From positions 1 to 18,955 of the forward strand of contig CAMWPE010000018.1 of NCBI GenBank assembly GCA_947176055.1: 18,955 nt of DNA. Direction: 5' to 3'. A program made the translations under genes and the position numbers. The notes beneath the pieces were generated by a model. The model was not told the DNA's origin. It did not search any database and saw nothing but the letters and a program-made list of their open reading frames with translations. Of this stretch, positions 5,882 to 14,350 are shown one piece after another; positions within the stretch are counted from its first letter, which is position 1, and each line of letters starts with the position of its first letter. This DNA comes from an uncultured Desulfovibrio sp. (lineage in GTDB: Bacteria; Desulfobacterota; Desulfovibrionia; Desulfovibrionales; Desulfovibrionaceae).

Positions 5882-6340
5882 ATGTCTTTATCCGAACGTA
5901 TTGAAAAGGAATATATCGAAGCTTACAAGGCCGGAGATTCCGGCAAAAAGGACGCCTTGCGCCTGCTCAAGGGCGCCATGAAGAACCGGCTCGTGGAGCT
6001 GAAAAGAATTAAGGTAACTCTTACGGACGACGAAACCCTGGATGTTATCAAAAAACAGGCCAAGCAATGCCGCGACGCCCTGGAGCAATTTGTCCAGGCC
6101 GGACGGGACGAACTGGCCGCGAAAGAAAAACGCGAACTGGAAATTCTGGATACCTATCTGCCCCGACAATTGTCTCCGGAGGAGACAGAGGCGCTTATCG
6201 AAGAAACCATAAAGGCCGTAGGCGCGACCTCCTCCCGCGATATGGGCAAAGTGGTCGGCGCGATCATGGCTTCCCATAAAAGCAGGGTCGACGGCAAGGC
6301 TCTTTCCGAAGCTGTGAAAAAACGTCTGGAAAAATTATAA
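5882..6340 (+). CDS. yqeY: GatB/YqeY domain protein
   Basis: Protein of 152 residues, the full length of the YqeY family. It resembles the C-terminal tail domain of the amidotransferase subunit GatB, which recognises tRNA, but lacks the catalytic part. An N-terminal helical half (1-95) with LRLLKGAMKNRLVELK is followed by LDTYLPRQLSPEE and a C-terminal helical part with DMGKVVGAIMASHKSRVDGK. GGAG lies eight bases before the ATG. The 140-base gap from rpsU holds a GATCCT-type hairpin without a T-run, so both genes may share one message. The family role is unproven; a tRNA or ribosome link is suggested by its fixed place beside rpsU. Confidence 0.93.
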   Translation: MSLSERIEKEYIEAYKAGDSGKKDALRLLKGAMKNRLVELKRIKVTLTDDETLDVIKKQAKQCRDALEQFVQAGRDELAAKEKRELEILDTYLPRQLSPEETEALIEETIKAVGATSSRDMGKVVGAIMASHKSRVDGKALSEAVKKRLEKL

Positions 6341-6350
6341 AAATAGCTTC

Positions 6351-6403
6351 GCTCCTCCCGGCGGCGAGATCGCGGCGATCCGCGCTGGGGGAGCCGTTTT
6401 TTT
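6351..6403 (+). terminator. intrinsic terminator after yqeY
   Basis: An 8-bp outer stem (6351-6358 with 6387-6394, one G-T pair) encloses a second hairpin CGCGG-cgat-CCGCG (6371-6384). Seven T follow at 6397-6403. This separates rpsU-yqeY from mutS2. Confidence 0.75.
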
Positions 6404-6427
6404 AACGGATATATCTACAAAGGCCGC

Positions 6428-6455
6428 TTGCCATCGGTCATATTGTGTTTATTTT
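6428..6455 (+). promoter_or_regulatory. candidate sigma-70 promoter for mutS2-dnaG-rpoD-nuclease
   Basis: TTGCCA (6428-6433), a 16-base spacer and TATTTT (6450-6455), directly after the yqeY terminator and 73 bases before the mutS2 start codon. Plausible, since a promoter is needed here, but the -10 box is imperfect. Confidence 0.45.
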
Positions 6456-6527
6456 TAGCCTATTCAGAACGCCGGTCGCTCCGCGACCACTCCCGGTCAA
6501 GACGGCGGACTGGCTGATTCGCGCGAA

Positions 6528-8870
6528 ATGATACATCCCAAAACATTGCGCTCGCTGGAATTTGGCAAGGTCGTCGAATTCGTCGCGTCCTTGTGCCTTT
6601 CCGCAAGCGGGCGCGAACTGGCGCTTGAGTTGCGCCCGCGATCTTCTATCGATGAGGCCAACGCCGATTTTGCTCTTTGCGAGGAGGCGCGCTCCCTGTT
6701 TTCGGGCGGCGCTTTCGTCGCCGCTTCCTTTCCTTCAGCCGCCGGATTGCTCCGGATCGTCAAGTCGCCCCGCGACGCCGCGTCGCCGCGCTCTCCCCGT
6801 CCGGACATCGACGCTTTCTGGCTTTTGCGCCAGACTCTCGCTCTCGCCCAAAAAGCTTATTCGGCCATCGACTCTCCCCAGGCTCCGACGCTCTGGCCAA
6901 TGCTTCTTTCGAGAGTCGAGGAAAATCCTTTTCCCGCCCAGCTCTTCGCCGCGCTCAATCGTTGCGTGAGCGACGACGGTCTCCTGCGCGACGAAAGTTC
7001 TCCCGAACTCTACCGCCTGCGAACAGAAATGCGCCGTCTCCATCAGACCTGCCTGCGCAAGGTCAAAAATTTCGCCCGCCAGTATAATATCGAAAATTAT
7101 CTGCGCGACGATTTCATGACCCTGTCTTCGGATCGTTATGTGCTTCCCCTTAAGGCGAATTTTAAAGGCCGGCTCCAGGGCGTGATTCACGACTGGTCCC
7201 AGACAGGCGAAACCTGCTATTTCGAGCCCATTTTTCTGGTGGAAATCAATAACAGGTCGCAAGAGCTGAAACGCGAGGAGAGAATCGAGGAAGGCAAGAT
7301 TCTAGCCTATCTCGCCTCCCTGCTGGAAGCGGAAATAGATAATGTCATAGGTTGCGAAGACCTGCTCTCCTTGCTTGATTTGTTAAACGCCAAACTCAAA
7401 TTCGCGGATATTCTCGACGCCCATCCGCCCACCTTCGCGCCGGACGAAGAGGGCGTAAGCGCGCTGGCCGCGAGGCATCCCATTCTCGCTCTGGCCCGGC
7501 TGGAGGACAAAGGCGAACTGCCGACTGTCCGTCCGCTGGACATCATTTTGCGCCCCGGCGAGCGTGTCCTGGTCATAACCGGCGGCAACGCCGGCGGCAA
7601 GACCGTCTGCCTGAAGACTCTGGGACTTGTTTCGGCCATGGCCATGTCGGGTCTCCCCATTCCCGCGGCCAAAGGCTCGCGCCTGCCCTGGTTCGACAGA
7701 CTGGACGCTTTCATCGGCGACGAGCAAAGCCTGGAAGACAATGTCTCCACTTTCACCGCGCAAATTGATCATCTGGCAAAAGCATGGAAACATCTCGACA
7801 GTCGCGGACTTGTGTTGCTCGACGAATTCGGCGCGGGCACGGATCCGGCCGAAGGCGCGGCTCTGGCCCAGGCCGTCCTTGACGAATTACTGGAAAAACG
7901 TTGCTTCGTCCTGGCCGCGACCCACTTTCCCGCCCTGAAAACATACGGACTCTCCAAGCCCGGCGTCCGCGCCGCCTCCATGCTGTTCGATCCGCGATCC
8001 GGTCGTCCCCTTTTCCGTCTGGCCTACGATCAAATAGGCGCCAGCCAAGCGCTGGAAGTGGCGGAAACCCATGGTCTTCCGGAATCGATAATTAAACGCG
8101 CCAGACATTACTTATTGCAGGACGGGGCCGATTCCGCCGCCGTTCTGGCCAGACTCAACACGCTGGCCGCCAAACGCGAGGAGGAAATCGCCTTTCTTGA
8201 GCGCGAAAGGGAAAAAACTCGCCGCAAGCTGGCCGAAAAAGAGGAAAGGCTTAATCGCGAAAAGGAAAAACTCGCCGGCGAACTGCGACGAAAGATAGCG
8301 GAGTTGATGAGCGAGCGCAAAGCGGAAAAAATATCGGCCAAACAAGCCGCGAAAACGCTGTCCGGGCTTCGCGCCGAGCTTGGGTTGCCGGAAAAGACCG
8401 GCGAAGAATCCGTCCTCTCCCGGCCCGGGGCTTTCGCGCCGGGTCAGACAGTTTTTCATACTCTTTTTAATAAGCGCGGCCAGGTCATCGATGTCGACGA
8501 GCGGCGCGATCGCGTCCGCGTCGATCTGAACGGCGTAAGCCTCTGGGCAAACGCCGCCGATCTGCGCGATGTAGCCGCGCCCGCCCCAAAAGCTCCGCCG
8601 CCCTCCGTAAAGCTCGCCCCGGAAGCCGTCGCCATGTCCCTCGACGCGAGAGGCTTGCGCGCCGCGGAAGCCGTGGCCAGGACCGAAAAATTTATCGATA
8701 AGGCGCTGCTCTCCGGCTTTTCGCAAGTGGAAATTATCCACGGCCGGGGCACCGGCGCCCTGCGGCGCGAATTGCATGAATTTCTGCGCTCTTTCCCTCT
8801 CGTCCGCTCCGTGCAGCTCGCGCCGGAAGACAGGGGAGGCGACGGCGTGACCATAGTAAATCTGAAATAA
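6528..8870 (+). CDS. mutS2: MutS2 family ATPase/endonuclease
   Basis: Protein of 780 residues, the full family length. The N-terminal core and lever region (1-320) is followed by the ABC-type ATPase. Its Walker A is GGNAGGKT near residue 352 (usual form GPNTGGKT), followed by STFTAQIDHL and Walker B LVLLDEFGAGTDPAEG near 426, then ATHFPALKTYG. A charged coiled coil lies at about 540-620. A C-terminal Smr nuclease domain (about 700-780) has LDARG and IIHGRGTGALR. MutS2 is not the mismatch-repair MutS: it limits homologous recombination in Helicobacter and splits collided ribosomes for rescue in Bacillus. No good Shine-Dalgarno sequence is seen before the ATG. It is first in the unit with dnaG, six bases ahead of that gene. 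Confidence 0.95.
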   Translation: MIHPKTLRSLEFGKVVEFVASLCLSASGRELALELRPRSSIDEANADFALCEEARSLFSGGAFVAASFPSAAGLLRIVKSPRDAASPRSPRPDIDAFWLLRQTLALAQKAYSAIDSPQAPTLWPMLLSRVEENPFPAQLFAALNRCVSDDGLLRDESSPELYRLRTEMRRLHQTCLRKVKNFARQYNIENYLRDDFMTLSSDRYVLPLKANFKGRLQGVIHDWSQTGETCYFEPIFLVEINNRSQELKREERIEEGKILAYLASLLEAEIDNVIGCEDLLSLLDLLNAKLKFADILDAHPPTFAPDEEGVSALAARHPILALARLEDKGELPTVRPLDIILRPGERVLVITGGNAGGKTVCLKTLGLVSAMAMSGLPIPAAKGSRLPWFDRLDAFIGDEQSLEDNVSTFTAQIDHLAKAWKHLDSRGLVLLDEFGAGTDPAEGAALAQAVLDELLEKRCFVLAATHFPALKTYGLSKPGVRAASMLFDPRSGRPLFRLAYDQIGASQALEVAETHGLPESIIKRARHYLLQDGADSAAVLARLNTLAAKREEEIAFLEREREKTRRKLAEKEERLNREKEKLAGELRRKIAELMSERKAEKISAKQAAKTLSGLRAELGLPEKTGEESVLSRPGAFAPGQTVFHTLFNKRGQVIDVDERRDRVRVDLNGVSLWANAADLRDVAAPAPKAPPPSVKLAPEAVAMSLDARGLRAAEAVARTEKFIDKALLSGFSQVEIIHGRGTGALRRELHEFLRSFPLVRSVQLAPEDRGGDGVTIVNLK

Positions 8871-8876
8871 GCATCG

Positions 8877-10586
8877 ATGAATTCTTCGGAAGCCATTAAA
8901 GCAATCAAGGAAAGACTGAATATAGCCGATATCGTCTCGCGGCACGTCCAATTGCGCCGCAACGGCTCGCGCCTTACCGCGCCCTGTCCCTTTCACCAGG
9001 AGACGAAGCCGTCCTTTTCCGTGGATCCGGACAAGGGCTTTTTCTACTGTTTTGGCTGTCACGCTTCCGGCGATATTTTCGAATTTTACTCAAAAATTAA
9101 TGGCCTTGATTTTAACGAAACCCTGCATGCCCTGGCCGAGGAAGCCGGTATTGTCATCGATTCCTTTTCGCCGGAGGCGCGCGCGGAGCGCAAGCGCGAG
9201 CTTACCAAGCGTCAATTGATCCTCCGGATGTACGAATACGCGAAACGCTCGTTTCTCGCGAACCTGGAGTCGCCCGCCGGAGCGGAATGCCGGGAATATA
9301 TCGCGACGCGCGGTTTGTCCGAAGAGATAGTCGCGAAATTCGAACTGGGTTGGGCGAAAAGGGAGTGGCGCGCTCTGGCCCAGGGACTCGTCAACACCGG
9401 TTATAGCGAGGAACTCGCCCAGGAAGGCGGGCTTCTGGGCAAATCGGATTCAGGCAGGATTTACGATCGATTCAGGGGCAGATTGATCTTCCCCATTAAA
9501 AACCTGTCGGGCCAGATTATCGCCTTTGGCGGAAGAATCATAGCGGGCGAAGACGAAGCGAAGTATATAAATAGTCCGGAATCGCCGATCTACCAAAAAA
9601 GGGAGCACCTCTACGGTCTGCCGCAAGCCAGGGCTGGAATAACCGCTAAAGGTTTCGTGTTTATAACCGAAGGATACATGGATATCCTTACATTGCACCA
9701 ATTCGGCTACGACAATTGCGTAGGCGTTCTGGGCACGGCGCTGACGGAAGAGCAGATCAAGAGGATCTCCGGCTTCGCTTCCAGCGTCGTTCTCTTGTTC
9801 GATGGAGATCGCGCCGGTCGCAAAGCCGCTTTGCGCTCTTCGGAAATGGCGCTTGTCCGCGGCCTGAAATGTCGCGTGGTCATCCTGCCCGAAGGCGAGG
9901 ATATCGACAGTCTCCTGCGCGACAAGGGTCCGGAATTTTTTGACGGGCTAACCAGGGACGCTCCGGAAGCCCTGGATTTTTGCGCGAATTTGTTGCGCTC
10001 GCTTTCCCCCCGGGAAGGTATCGACTGGGCAAAAGGGTTGCTGGGGAAGATTGAGGACGCCGCTTTGGCCAGCCTTTACGCCACGCGGCTGGCGAGTCTG
10101 TTTCAAATAAACGAAGAAGTATTGCGCAAGGAGGCGCTAAAGCAGTCCGGGGCGAAAGCGTCGCGGACTATAGCGGATCTAAAAAACCGGCGCGACACGG
10201 AAATTTTGTATTTCGCCGCGCGTTATCCGGAAAAGCTGGATGATCTTCGGGCTATTGGAGCCGATCTGGCGCTTACTTCGCCGCGAGCCAGGCAATATTG
10301 GGATATCCTGGAAAAATACGATGTTGACGAAGTTGTTTCGCGCCTGGACGAGAAGCAAAAATCCTTCTGGTTTTCTTGCCGCGGACCCGAAGCTCCTCCC
10401 CTTGACACATGCGATTTCGAATTTTCCTGCCTGGAAAAGTCCCTGAAGGATTATTACGACGCCGCGGAAAAAGCCTCGATCAAGGCCGCGCTGGAAAGCG
10501 CGAGCGCGCCGGGAGAATTCGAAGCGCAACTGGATTATTTGCGCGCTTTACAAGAAACCATGGAGAAAGGCCGTGAGCAATCTTAA
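8877..10586 (+). CDS. dnaG: DNA primase
   Basis: RNA primase that lays down primers for the replication fork and associates with the DnaB helicase. The protein has 569 residues, close to the usual 580. The N-terminal CHC2 zinc finger is complete: Cys37, His40, Cys58 and Cys61. The RNA polymerase core contains the TOPRIM motifs FITEGYMDIL (Glu near 264) and LLFDGDRAG (near 307-314). The C-terminal ~150 residues are helical and match the helicase-binding domain position. The start ATG lies six bases after the mutS2 stop with no strong Shine-Dalgarno sequence, so translation is probably coupled. The 3' end overlaps rpoD by 14 bases. Confidence 0.97.
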   Translation: MNSSEAIKAIKERLNIADIVSRHVQLRRNGSRLTAPCPFHQETKPSFSVDPDKGFFYCFGCHASGDIFEFYSKINGLDFNETLHALAEEAGIVIDSFSPEARAERKRELTKRQLILRMYEYAKRSFLANLESPAGAECREYIATRGLSEEIVAKFELGWAKREWRALAQGLVNTGYSEELAQEGGLLGKSDSGRIYDRFRGRLIFPIKNLSGQIIAFGGRIIAGEDEAKYINSPESPIYQKREHLYGLPQARAGITAKGFVFITEGYMDILTLHQFGYDNCVGVLGTALTEEQIKRISGFASSVVLLFDGDRAGRKAALRSSEMALVRGLKCRVVILPEGEDIDSLLRDKGPEFFDGLTRDAPEALDFCANLLRSLSPREGIDWAKGLLGKIEDAALASLYATRLASLFQINEEVLRKEALKQSGAKASRTIADLKNRRDTEILYFAARYPEKLDDLRAIGADLALTSPRARQYWDILEKYDVDEVVSRLDEKQKSFWFSCRGPEAPPLDTCDFEFSCLEKSLKDYYDAAEKASIKAALESASAPGEFEAQLDYLRALQETMEKGREQS

Positions 10587-12339
10587 AAATATTCCGCAAT
10601 TCCAGATGCTCATCGACAAAGGCAAAGGAACGGGCTTTTTAACCTACGAAGAGGTTAACAAAGCCCTGCCTTCCGAGATGAACAATTCCGAGCAGCTGGA
10701 AGAAATAATCGGAATATTCGAGCAGTTTGAAATCATCATCGTCGATTCGGAAAAAGACGCGAAAAAGTTATCCATCGCGGCCGAAAACGGCGAAGATATT
10801 ATGGAAATGGGTCTCGATCTCTGCGAGGACGAGGAATCGGCGGATTATTCATCCCGCAGCACGGATCCCGTCCGCATGTATCTGCGCGAAATGGGGGCCG
10901 TGCCGCTCCTGGATCGCGACGGCGAAGTCGTCATCGCCAAAAAGATCGAGATGGGCGAGCAGGAGGTGCTTTACGCTCTCGTGGAAGTGCCCGTAGCTGT
11001 GGAAGAGCTTATTCACGTTGGCGACGATCTACGCCAGAACAGGATCAAGCTAAAGGACGTGGTCAAGACCATCGAAGAAGACGATCCCAACGAAGACGAA
11101 ATGAATCAGCGGGCCCGGGTCATCGCCCTGCTCGAGGAAATCCGTCAGGTATTCAAGAAAAAAAGAAAAATTTACCAGAAACTTGACGACTGTTGCACCC
11201 TCGAGCGCAAAGTTGCCAGCCTGCAAAAAGAAATCATGGCCTTCAAGGACGAGATCGTGACCCGCCTGCGGGACATCAAGCTTGAAAAAACGCTTATAGA
11301 TCGCGTAATAGAAATCGTCGAGGACTATGTGCGCCAAATGCACAACTGCCAGCGCGATCTCTCCGCCTATATTCTCGCCACCGGTCGCACCCAGGCCGAA
11401 ATCCAGCAATTGTTCAGCAATCTTGAGCAGAGAATCGTGTCGCCCGTCGACGCGGCCCGCGAATTGAAATTGAGCGTGGACGAGCTCTTCTCCTTCAAGG
11501 AAATGATCATTGGCAAAATCGAGATCCTTAAACGCCTGCAGGAAAAATGCTGTCACACGGTTACCGATCTCGAAGAGGTGCTCTGGCGCGTCAAGCGCGG
11601 CAATTCCGCCGCCATGCGCGCCAAACAGGAGCTAATTCGCTCCAATCTCCGACTCGTAGTCTCCATCGCCAAGAAATACACCAATCGCGGCCTGCAGTTC
11701 CTCGATCTCATTCAGGAAGGCAATATCGGCCTTATGAAAGCCGTTGACAAGTTCGAATACCAGCGCGGTTACAAGTTCTCCACATACGCCACCTGGTGGA
11801 TCAGGCAGGCGATAACGAGAGCCATCGCCGATCAGGCCAGGACCATCCGCATCCCTGTGCACATGATCGAGACGATTAATAAACTGATTCGCACCTCCCG
11901 CTATCTGGTTCAGGAGCTGGGACGCGATCCCACGCCGGAGGAAATCGCCGAGCGCATGGATTATCCCGTGGAAAAGGTCAAAAAAGTCCTGAAAATAGCC
12001 AAGGAACCCATATCCCTGGAAACGCCCATAGGCGACGAGGAAGATTCCAGCCTGGGCGATTTCATCGAGGACAAGAAAGCCGTCGCTCCGGCGGAGGAAG
12101 TAATCAACACCAAATTGTCCGAACTTCTTGAAACAGTCCTGGCCGATCTCACGCCCAGGGAGGAGCAGGTGCTTCGCAAGAGATTCGGTATAGCCGAAAA
12201 GAGCGATCACACCCTCGAAGAAGTGGGCAAGGATTTTAACGTAACCCGCGAGCGCATTCGCCAGATCGAAGCGAAGGCTCTCCGCAAATTGCGCCATCCG
12301 GTGCGCAGCCAGCTTCTGCGGTCTTTCTATGAAAGCTAA
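10573..12339 (+). CDS. rpoD: RNA polymerase primary sigma factor (sigma-70)
   Basis: Housekeeping sigma factor of 588 residues. Region 1.1 is at about 2-58, and region 1.2 contains DPVRMYLREMG. A charged non-conserved region of about 200 residues follows. Regions 2.1-2.4 begin near 352 (LIRSNLRLVVSIAKKYTNRG, later YKFSTYATWWIRQAITRAI). Region 3 follows, and region 4 lies from about 525 (LTPREEQVLRKRFG) with the -35-recognition helix-turn-helix TLEEVGKDFNVTRERIRQIE. The start is GTG at 10573, inside the end of dnaG, with GGAG seven bases upstream. Co-transcription with dnaG is the classic macromolecular-synthesis arrangement. Its 3' end overlaps the nuclease gene by 11 bases. Confidence 0.97.
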   Translation: MSNLKNIPQFQMLIDKGKGTGFLTYEEVNKALPSEMNNSEQLEEIIGIFEQFEIIIVDSEKDAKKLSIAAENGEDIMEMGLDLCEDEESADYSSRSTDPVRMYLREMGAVPLLDRDGEVVIAKKIEMGEQEVLYALVEVPVAVEELIHVGDDLRQNRIKLKDVVKTIEEDDPNEDEMNQRARVIALLEEIRQVFKKKRKIYQKLDDCCTLERKVASLQKEIMAFKDEIVTRLRDIKLEKTLIDRVIEIVEDYVRQMHNCQRDLSAYILATGRTQAEIQQLFSNLEQRIVSPVDAARELKLSVDELFSFKEMIIGKIEILKRLQEKCCHTVTDLEEVLWRVKRGNSAAMRAKQELIRSNLRLVVSIAKKYTNRGLQFLDLIQEGNIGLMKAVDKFEYQRGYKFSTYATWWIRQAITRAIADQARTIRIPVHMIETINKLIRTSRYLVQELGRDPTPEEIAERMDYPVEKVKKVLKIAKEPISLETPIGDEEDSSLGDFIEDKKAVAPAEEVINTKLSELLETVLADLTPREEQVLRKRFGIAEKSDHTLEEVGKDFNVTRERIRQIEAKALRKLRHPVRSQLLRSFYES

Positions 12340-13045
12340 ATCGGCGCTCGCCGCGCTTCTTCTCCTCCCCGTTTTTTGCGGCCTGGCCATGGGCGAGGAG
12401 GAGGGCGCCATTCTGGAAAAGGACGGCGTCGTCGTCAAATGCTTCGATGGCGACACCTTCCAGATGATGGATCGGCGGATTATACGACTCGCCGGCATCG
12501 ACGCGCCGGAGACTCCAAGGGGGACAAATCAGGCCCAATACCATGCCAGGAGATCCCGCAAGATTCTCGAGGATCTCCTTCGCGGTCAGAAAATTACCCT
12601 CTCGATACCAGGAACGAAGCGCCGGGACAACTGGGGAAGGTACCTGGCCGAAGCGAAGCGGGCGCCAAACGAGCCGTCGATAAACGAACAACTGGTCGCC
12701 CTCGGCGCCGCTTTCTTCTATCCCCATGAGGATCTGGGTCCGGACTTTCAGGAGCGGCTTTCCCGTCTTCAGACGGAAGCCATTAACGAAAGACGCGGAT
12801 TATGGGCTTATCTCCTCTCCCATCCCGTAGCGGAAAAACGTTATGTGGGCAATCGCGACACATTGCGCTTCTTTCCTGAAGACTGCGCGGCGGCGAGCCA
12901 GATCAAACCCAGGAACAGGGTAAACTTCGGCAATCTCATGGACGCTTTCCTGGCTGGCTACGCGCCCTCCCGCGTGTGTCCCTTCTGGCCCGACGCGGTC
13001 GGCGACAAAAAGGACCCGAGTCCGTCGGAAGGCGCGACTCGCTAA
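12329..13045 (+). CDS. secreted thermonuclease-family nuclease (SNase)
   Basis: Protein of 238 residues. Residues 1-21 are a Sec signal peptide (LAALLLLPVFCGLAMG), so the enzyme should act outside the cytoplasm. The SNase domain (about 28-155) has the catalytic set: DGDTF (Ca-binding Asp), IRLAGIDAPE (Arg and Glu) and WGRYLAE (second Arg). It cuts DNA and RNA, normally with Ca2+. The C-terminal part (about 168-238) has GNRDTLRFFPEDC and a later GYAPSRVCPFW; this tail with paired Cys is, as I recall, found in Desulfovibrio nucleases. The ATG overlaps the rpoD end by 11 bases and has no clear Shine-Dalgarno sequence, suggesting coupling to rpoD translation. It is the last gene of the unit. Confidence 0.9.
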   Translation: MKAKSALAALLLLPVFCGLAMGEEEGAILEKDGVVVKCFDGDTFQMMDRRIIRLAGIDAPETPRGTNQAQYHARRSRKILEDLLRGQKITLSIPGTKRRDNWGRYLAEAKRAPNEPSINEQLVALGAAFFYPHEDLGPDFQERLSRLQTEAINERRGLWAYLLSHPVAEKRYVGNRDTLRFFPEDCAAASQIKPRNRVNFGNLMDAFLAGYAPSRVCPFWPDAVGDKKDPSPSEGATR

Positions 13046-13075
13046 ACGCGCGTTGATAAATTGACAATATTTTTT

Positions 13076-13101
13076 GCGGGACGACTTCGTCCCGCTTTTT
13101 T
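13076..13101 (+). terminator. strong intrinsic terminator after nuclease gene
   Basis: A perfect 8-bp GC-rich stem, GCGGGACG with CGTCCCGC, with a 4-base loop is followed by six T. It ends the mutS2-dnaG-rpoD-nuclease unit. Confidence 0.92.
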
Positions 13102-13320
13102 ATTATTCGCGAAATTACAAATTGTATTTTTCAGGCAAAAAATAAACGCGATCGGGCAACGCCAGCGTATCCCGGATTCGATAAAATCGCTATGCTTAAA
13201 CAACGCGTTGACGAAATATTTTGCTAAATTCTAGCGCTTTGTCAGTCTCGCGCTCGCTCTGGTCCGATATTTTTCCTGTCTCGATAAATTAAAGCTAAAA
13301 CGAATTTTAAAGAGGAAAAC

Positions 13321-13740
13321 ATGTCCGAAGAAAAAATGGGTCCTTTTGATCGGGGGGAGATCAATCCCTTTGGCAAATACTTTACGGGTCAAAGCTATCT
13401 CAATATGCTCTCCCGCGACGGCGTGGCCATAGGCAATGTCCTTTTCGAGCCCTCCTGCCGCAATAATTGGCATATTCACAAGGCCGAAAAAGACGGCGGC
13501 CAGATTCTCCTCTGTACTTACGGCAATGGCTGGTATCAGGAATGGGGCAAACCCGCGCGTCCCCTGCGCGAGGGGGACGTCGTTCATATTCCTCCCAACG
13601 TTAAACATTGGCATGGAGCGGCGAAGGATTCCTGGTTCGCGCATATCTCGGTAGAGATTCCCGGCAATACGGGCACGGAATGGCTCGAGCCGGTTGGGGA
13701 GGAGGAATACGCCAATCTTTCCGCGCGCCAACAGCAGTAA
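13321..13740 (+). CDS. cupin-domain protein
   Basis: Protein of 139 residues forming a single cupin barrel. The first cupin motif has NNWHIHKAEKDGGQ (His51 and His53 as metal ligands), and the second has PPNVKHWHGAAKDSWFAHI (His96 or His98). GNGWYQEWGKPARPLREGDV lies between them. This is the subfamily often found beside carboxymuconolactone decarboxylase or alkylhydroperoxidase-like proteins, with no agreed reaction. Signal peptide and membrane segments are absent, so it is cytoplasmic. AGAGG lies before the ATG. It is a single-gene unit: a strong terminator precedes it and another follows. The 219-base gap upstream (13102-13320) contains no gene; I could not settle on a promoter in it. Confidence 0.88.
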   Translation: MSEEKMGPFDRGEINPFGKYFTGQSYLNMLSRDGVAIGNVLFEPSCRNNWHIHKAEKDGGQILLCTYGNGWYQEWGKPARPLREGDVVHIPPNVKHWHGAAKDSWFAHISVEIPGNTGTEWLEPVGEEEYANLSARQQQ

Positions 13741-13818
13741 ATGGGGAGGAATAAACGCGGAAATTCCGTTTAAATAACGACATTATCCCCTCGTCTCCGA
13801 GCTTTGCGGTCTGAAAAA

Positions 13819-13859
13819 ATCCGGACGCGAGAAGTTTTACGGGGGGGACGCGTCCGGAT
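13819..13859. repeat. perfect 11-bp inverted repeat built from TCCGGACGCG
   Basis: ATCCGGACGCG (13819-13829) and its exact reverse complement (13849-13859) enclose 19 bases that include a run of seven G. It contains copies 3 and 4 of the decamer found at 30-39 and 2225-2234. It lies in the 3' region of the cupin gene, before the terminator. It could be an RNA hairpin or a paired protein-binding site. Confidence 0.55.
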
Positions 13860-13920
13860 CAGAGGCATGACGAAAGCTTGGGATCGACCCGCGTCGCCCG
13901 CGGCGCGCGCTGCTTTAATT

Positions 13921-13949
13921 GGCGAATCGGTTCCAGTTCGCCTTTTTTT
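13921..13949 (+). terminator. intrinsic terminator downstream of cupin gene
   Basis: GGCGAA with TTCGCC (plus one T-G pair), an 8-base loop and seven T at 13943-13949. It lies 180 bases after the cupin stop codon, so the message has a long 3' tail or a short separate RNA ends here. Confidence 0.8.
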
Positions 13950-14350
13950 GTTTCCAGCAGAAATAGGATCGCGTCTTAAAAATTTATTTTGCTATTTCCG
14001 GACAACGGAAATTAGGCGTGATAAAATATATAAATAACGGGACTTTGCAATTTCTCAATTTTATAATAATTTTATGCGGGCTATGGCTTCATGCTCCGGA
14101 AAGGATCGAGGTCTTAGCCGGACCCCCGCCGCGCGCCCAGGCGAAGTTAGCGCGGTCGATAATTAAAAAATTGACCGCTATTCTCGCGACTCTGTTCGTT
14201 TGTTAATTGCATAGGCCTGTTTTTTCGCGACGGAAAGAACCGGTAATGAAAATATCCGGTTCTCCATGACGGATTTTGCTTGCGTGGACGTTCGGGAAAT
14301 CGTTCCCATGCGAACCTGTTTCGCCGCTTAAGGATAATTTCAAGCGAAGC
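13950..14350. other. gene-free stretch before the ion channel
   Basis: No supported gene. A possible promoter is TTGCAA (14045-14050), 16 bases, TAATTT (14067-14072). Two inverted repeats are seen: GCGGTC/GACCGC (14152-14157 with 14173-14178) and AGAACCGG/CCGGTTCT (14236-14243 with 14256-14263). Short open frames here have no ribosome binding site or recognisable product. Confidence 0.35.

Noticed and set aside
8112..9062. 316-codon minus-strand open frame across mutS2 and dnaG
   Set aside because: It is a mirror of two well-supported genes with low-complexity sequence (Phe- and Gly-rich) and no family features.
11632..12498. 288-codon minus-strand open frame across rpoD and the nuclease gene
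   Set aside because: It lies opposite two certain genes and has no recognisable domain or start signal.
13804..14037. 77-codon open frame after the cupin gene
   Set aside because: It crosses the inverted repeat and the terminator, has no Shine-Dalgarno sequence and no recognisable product.
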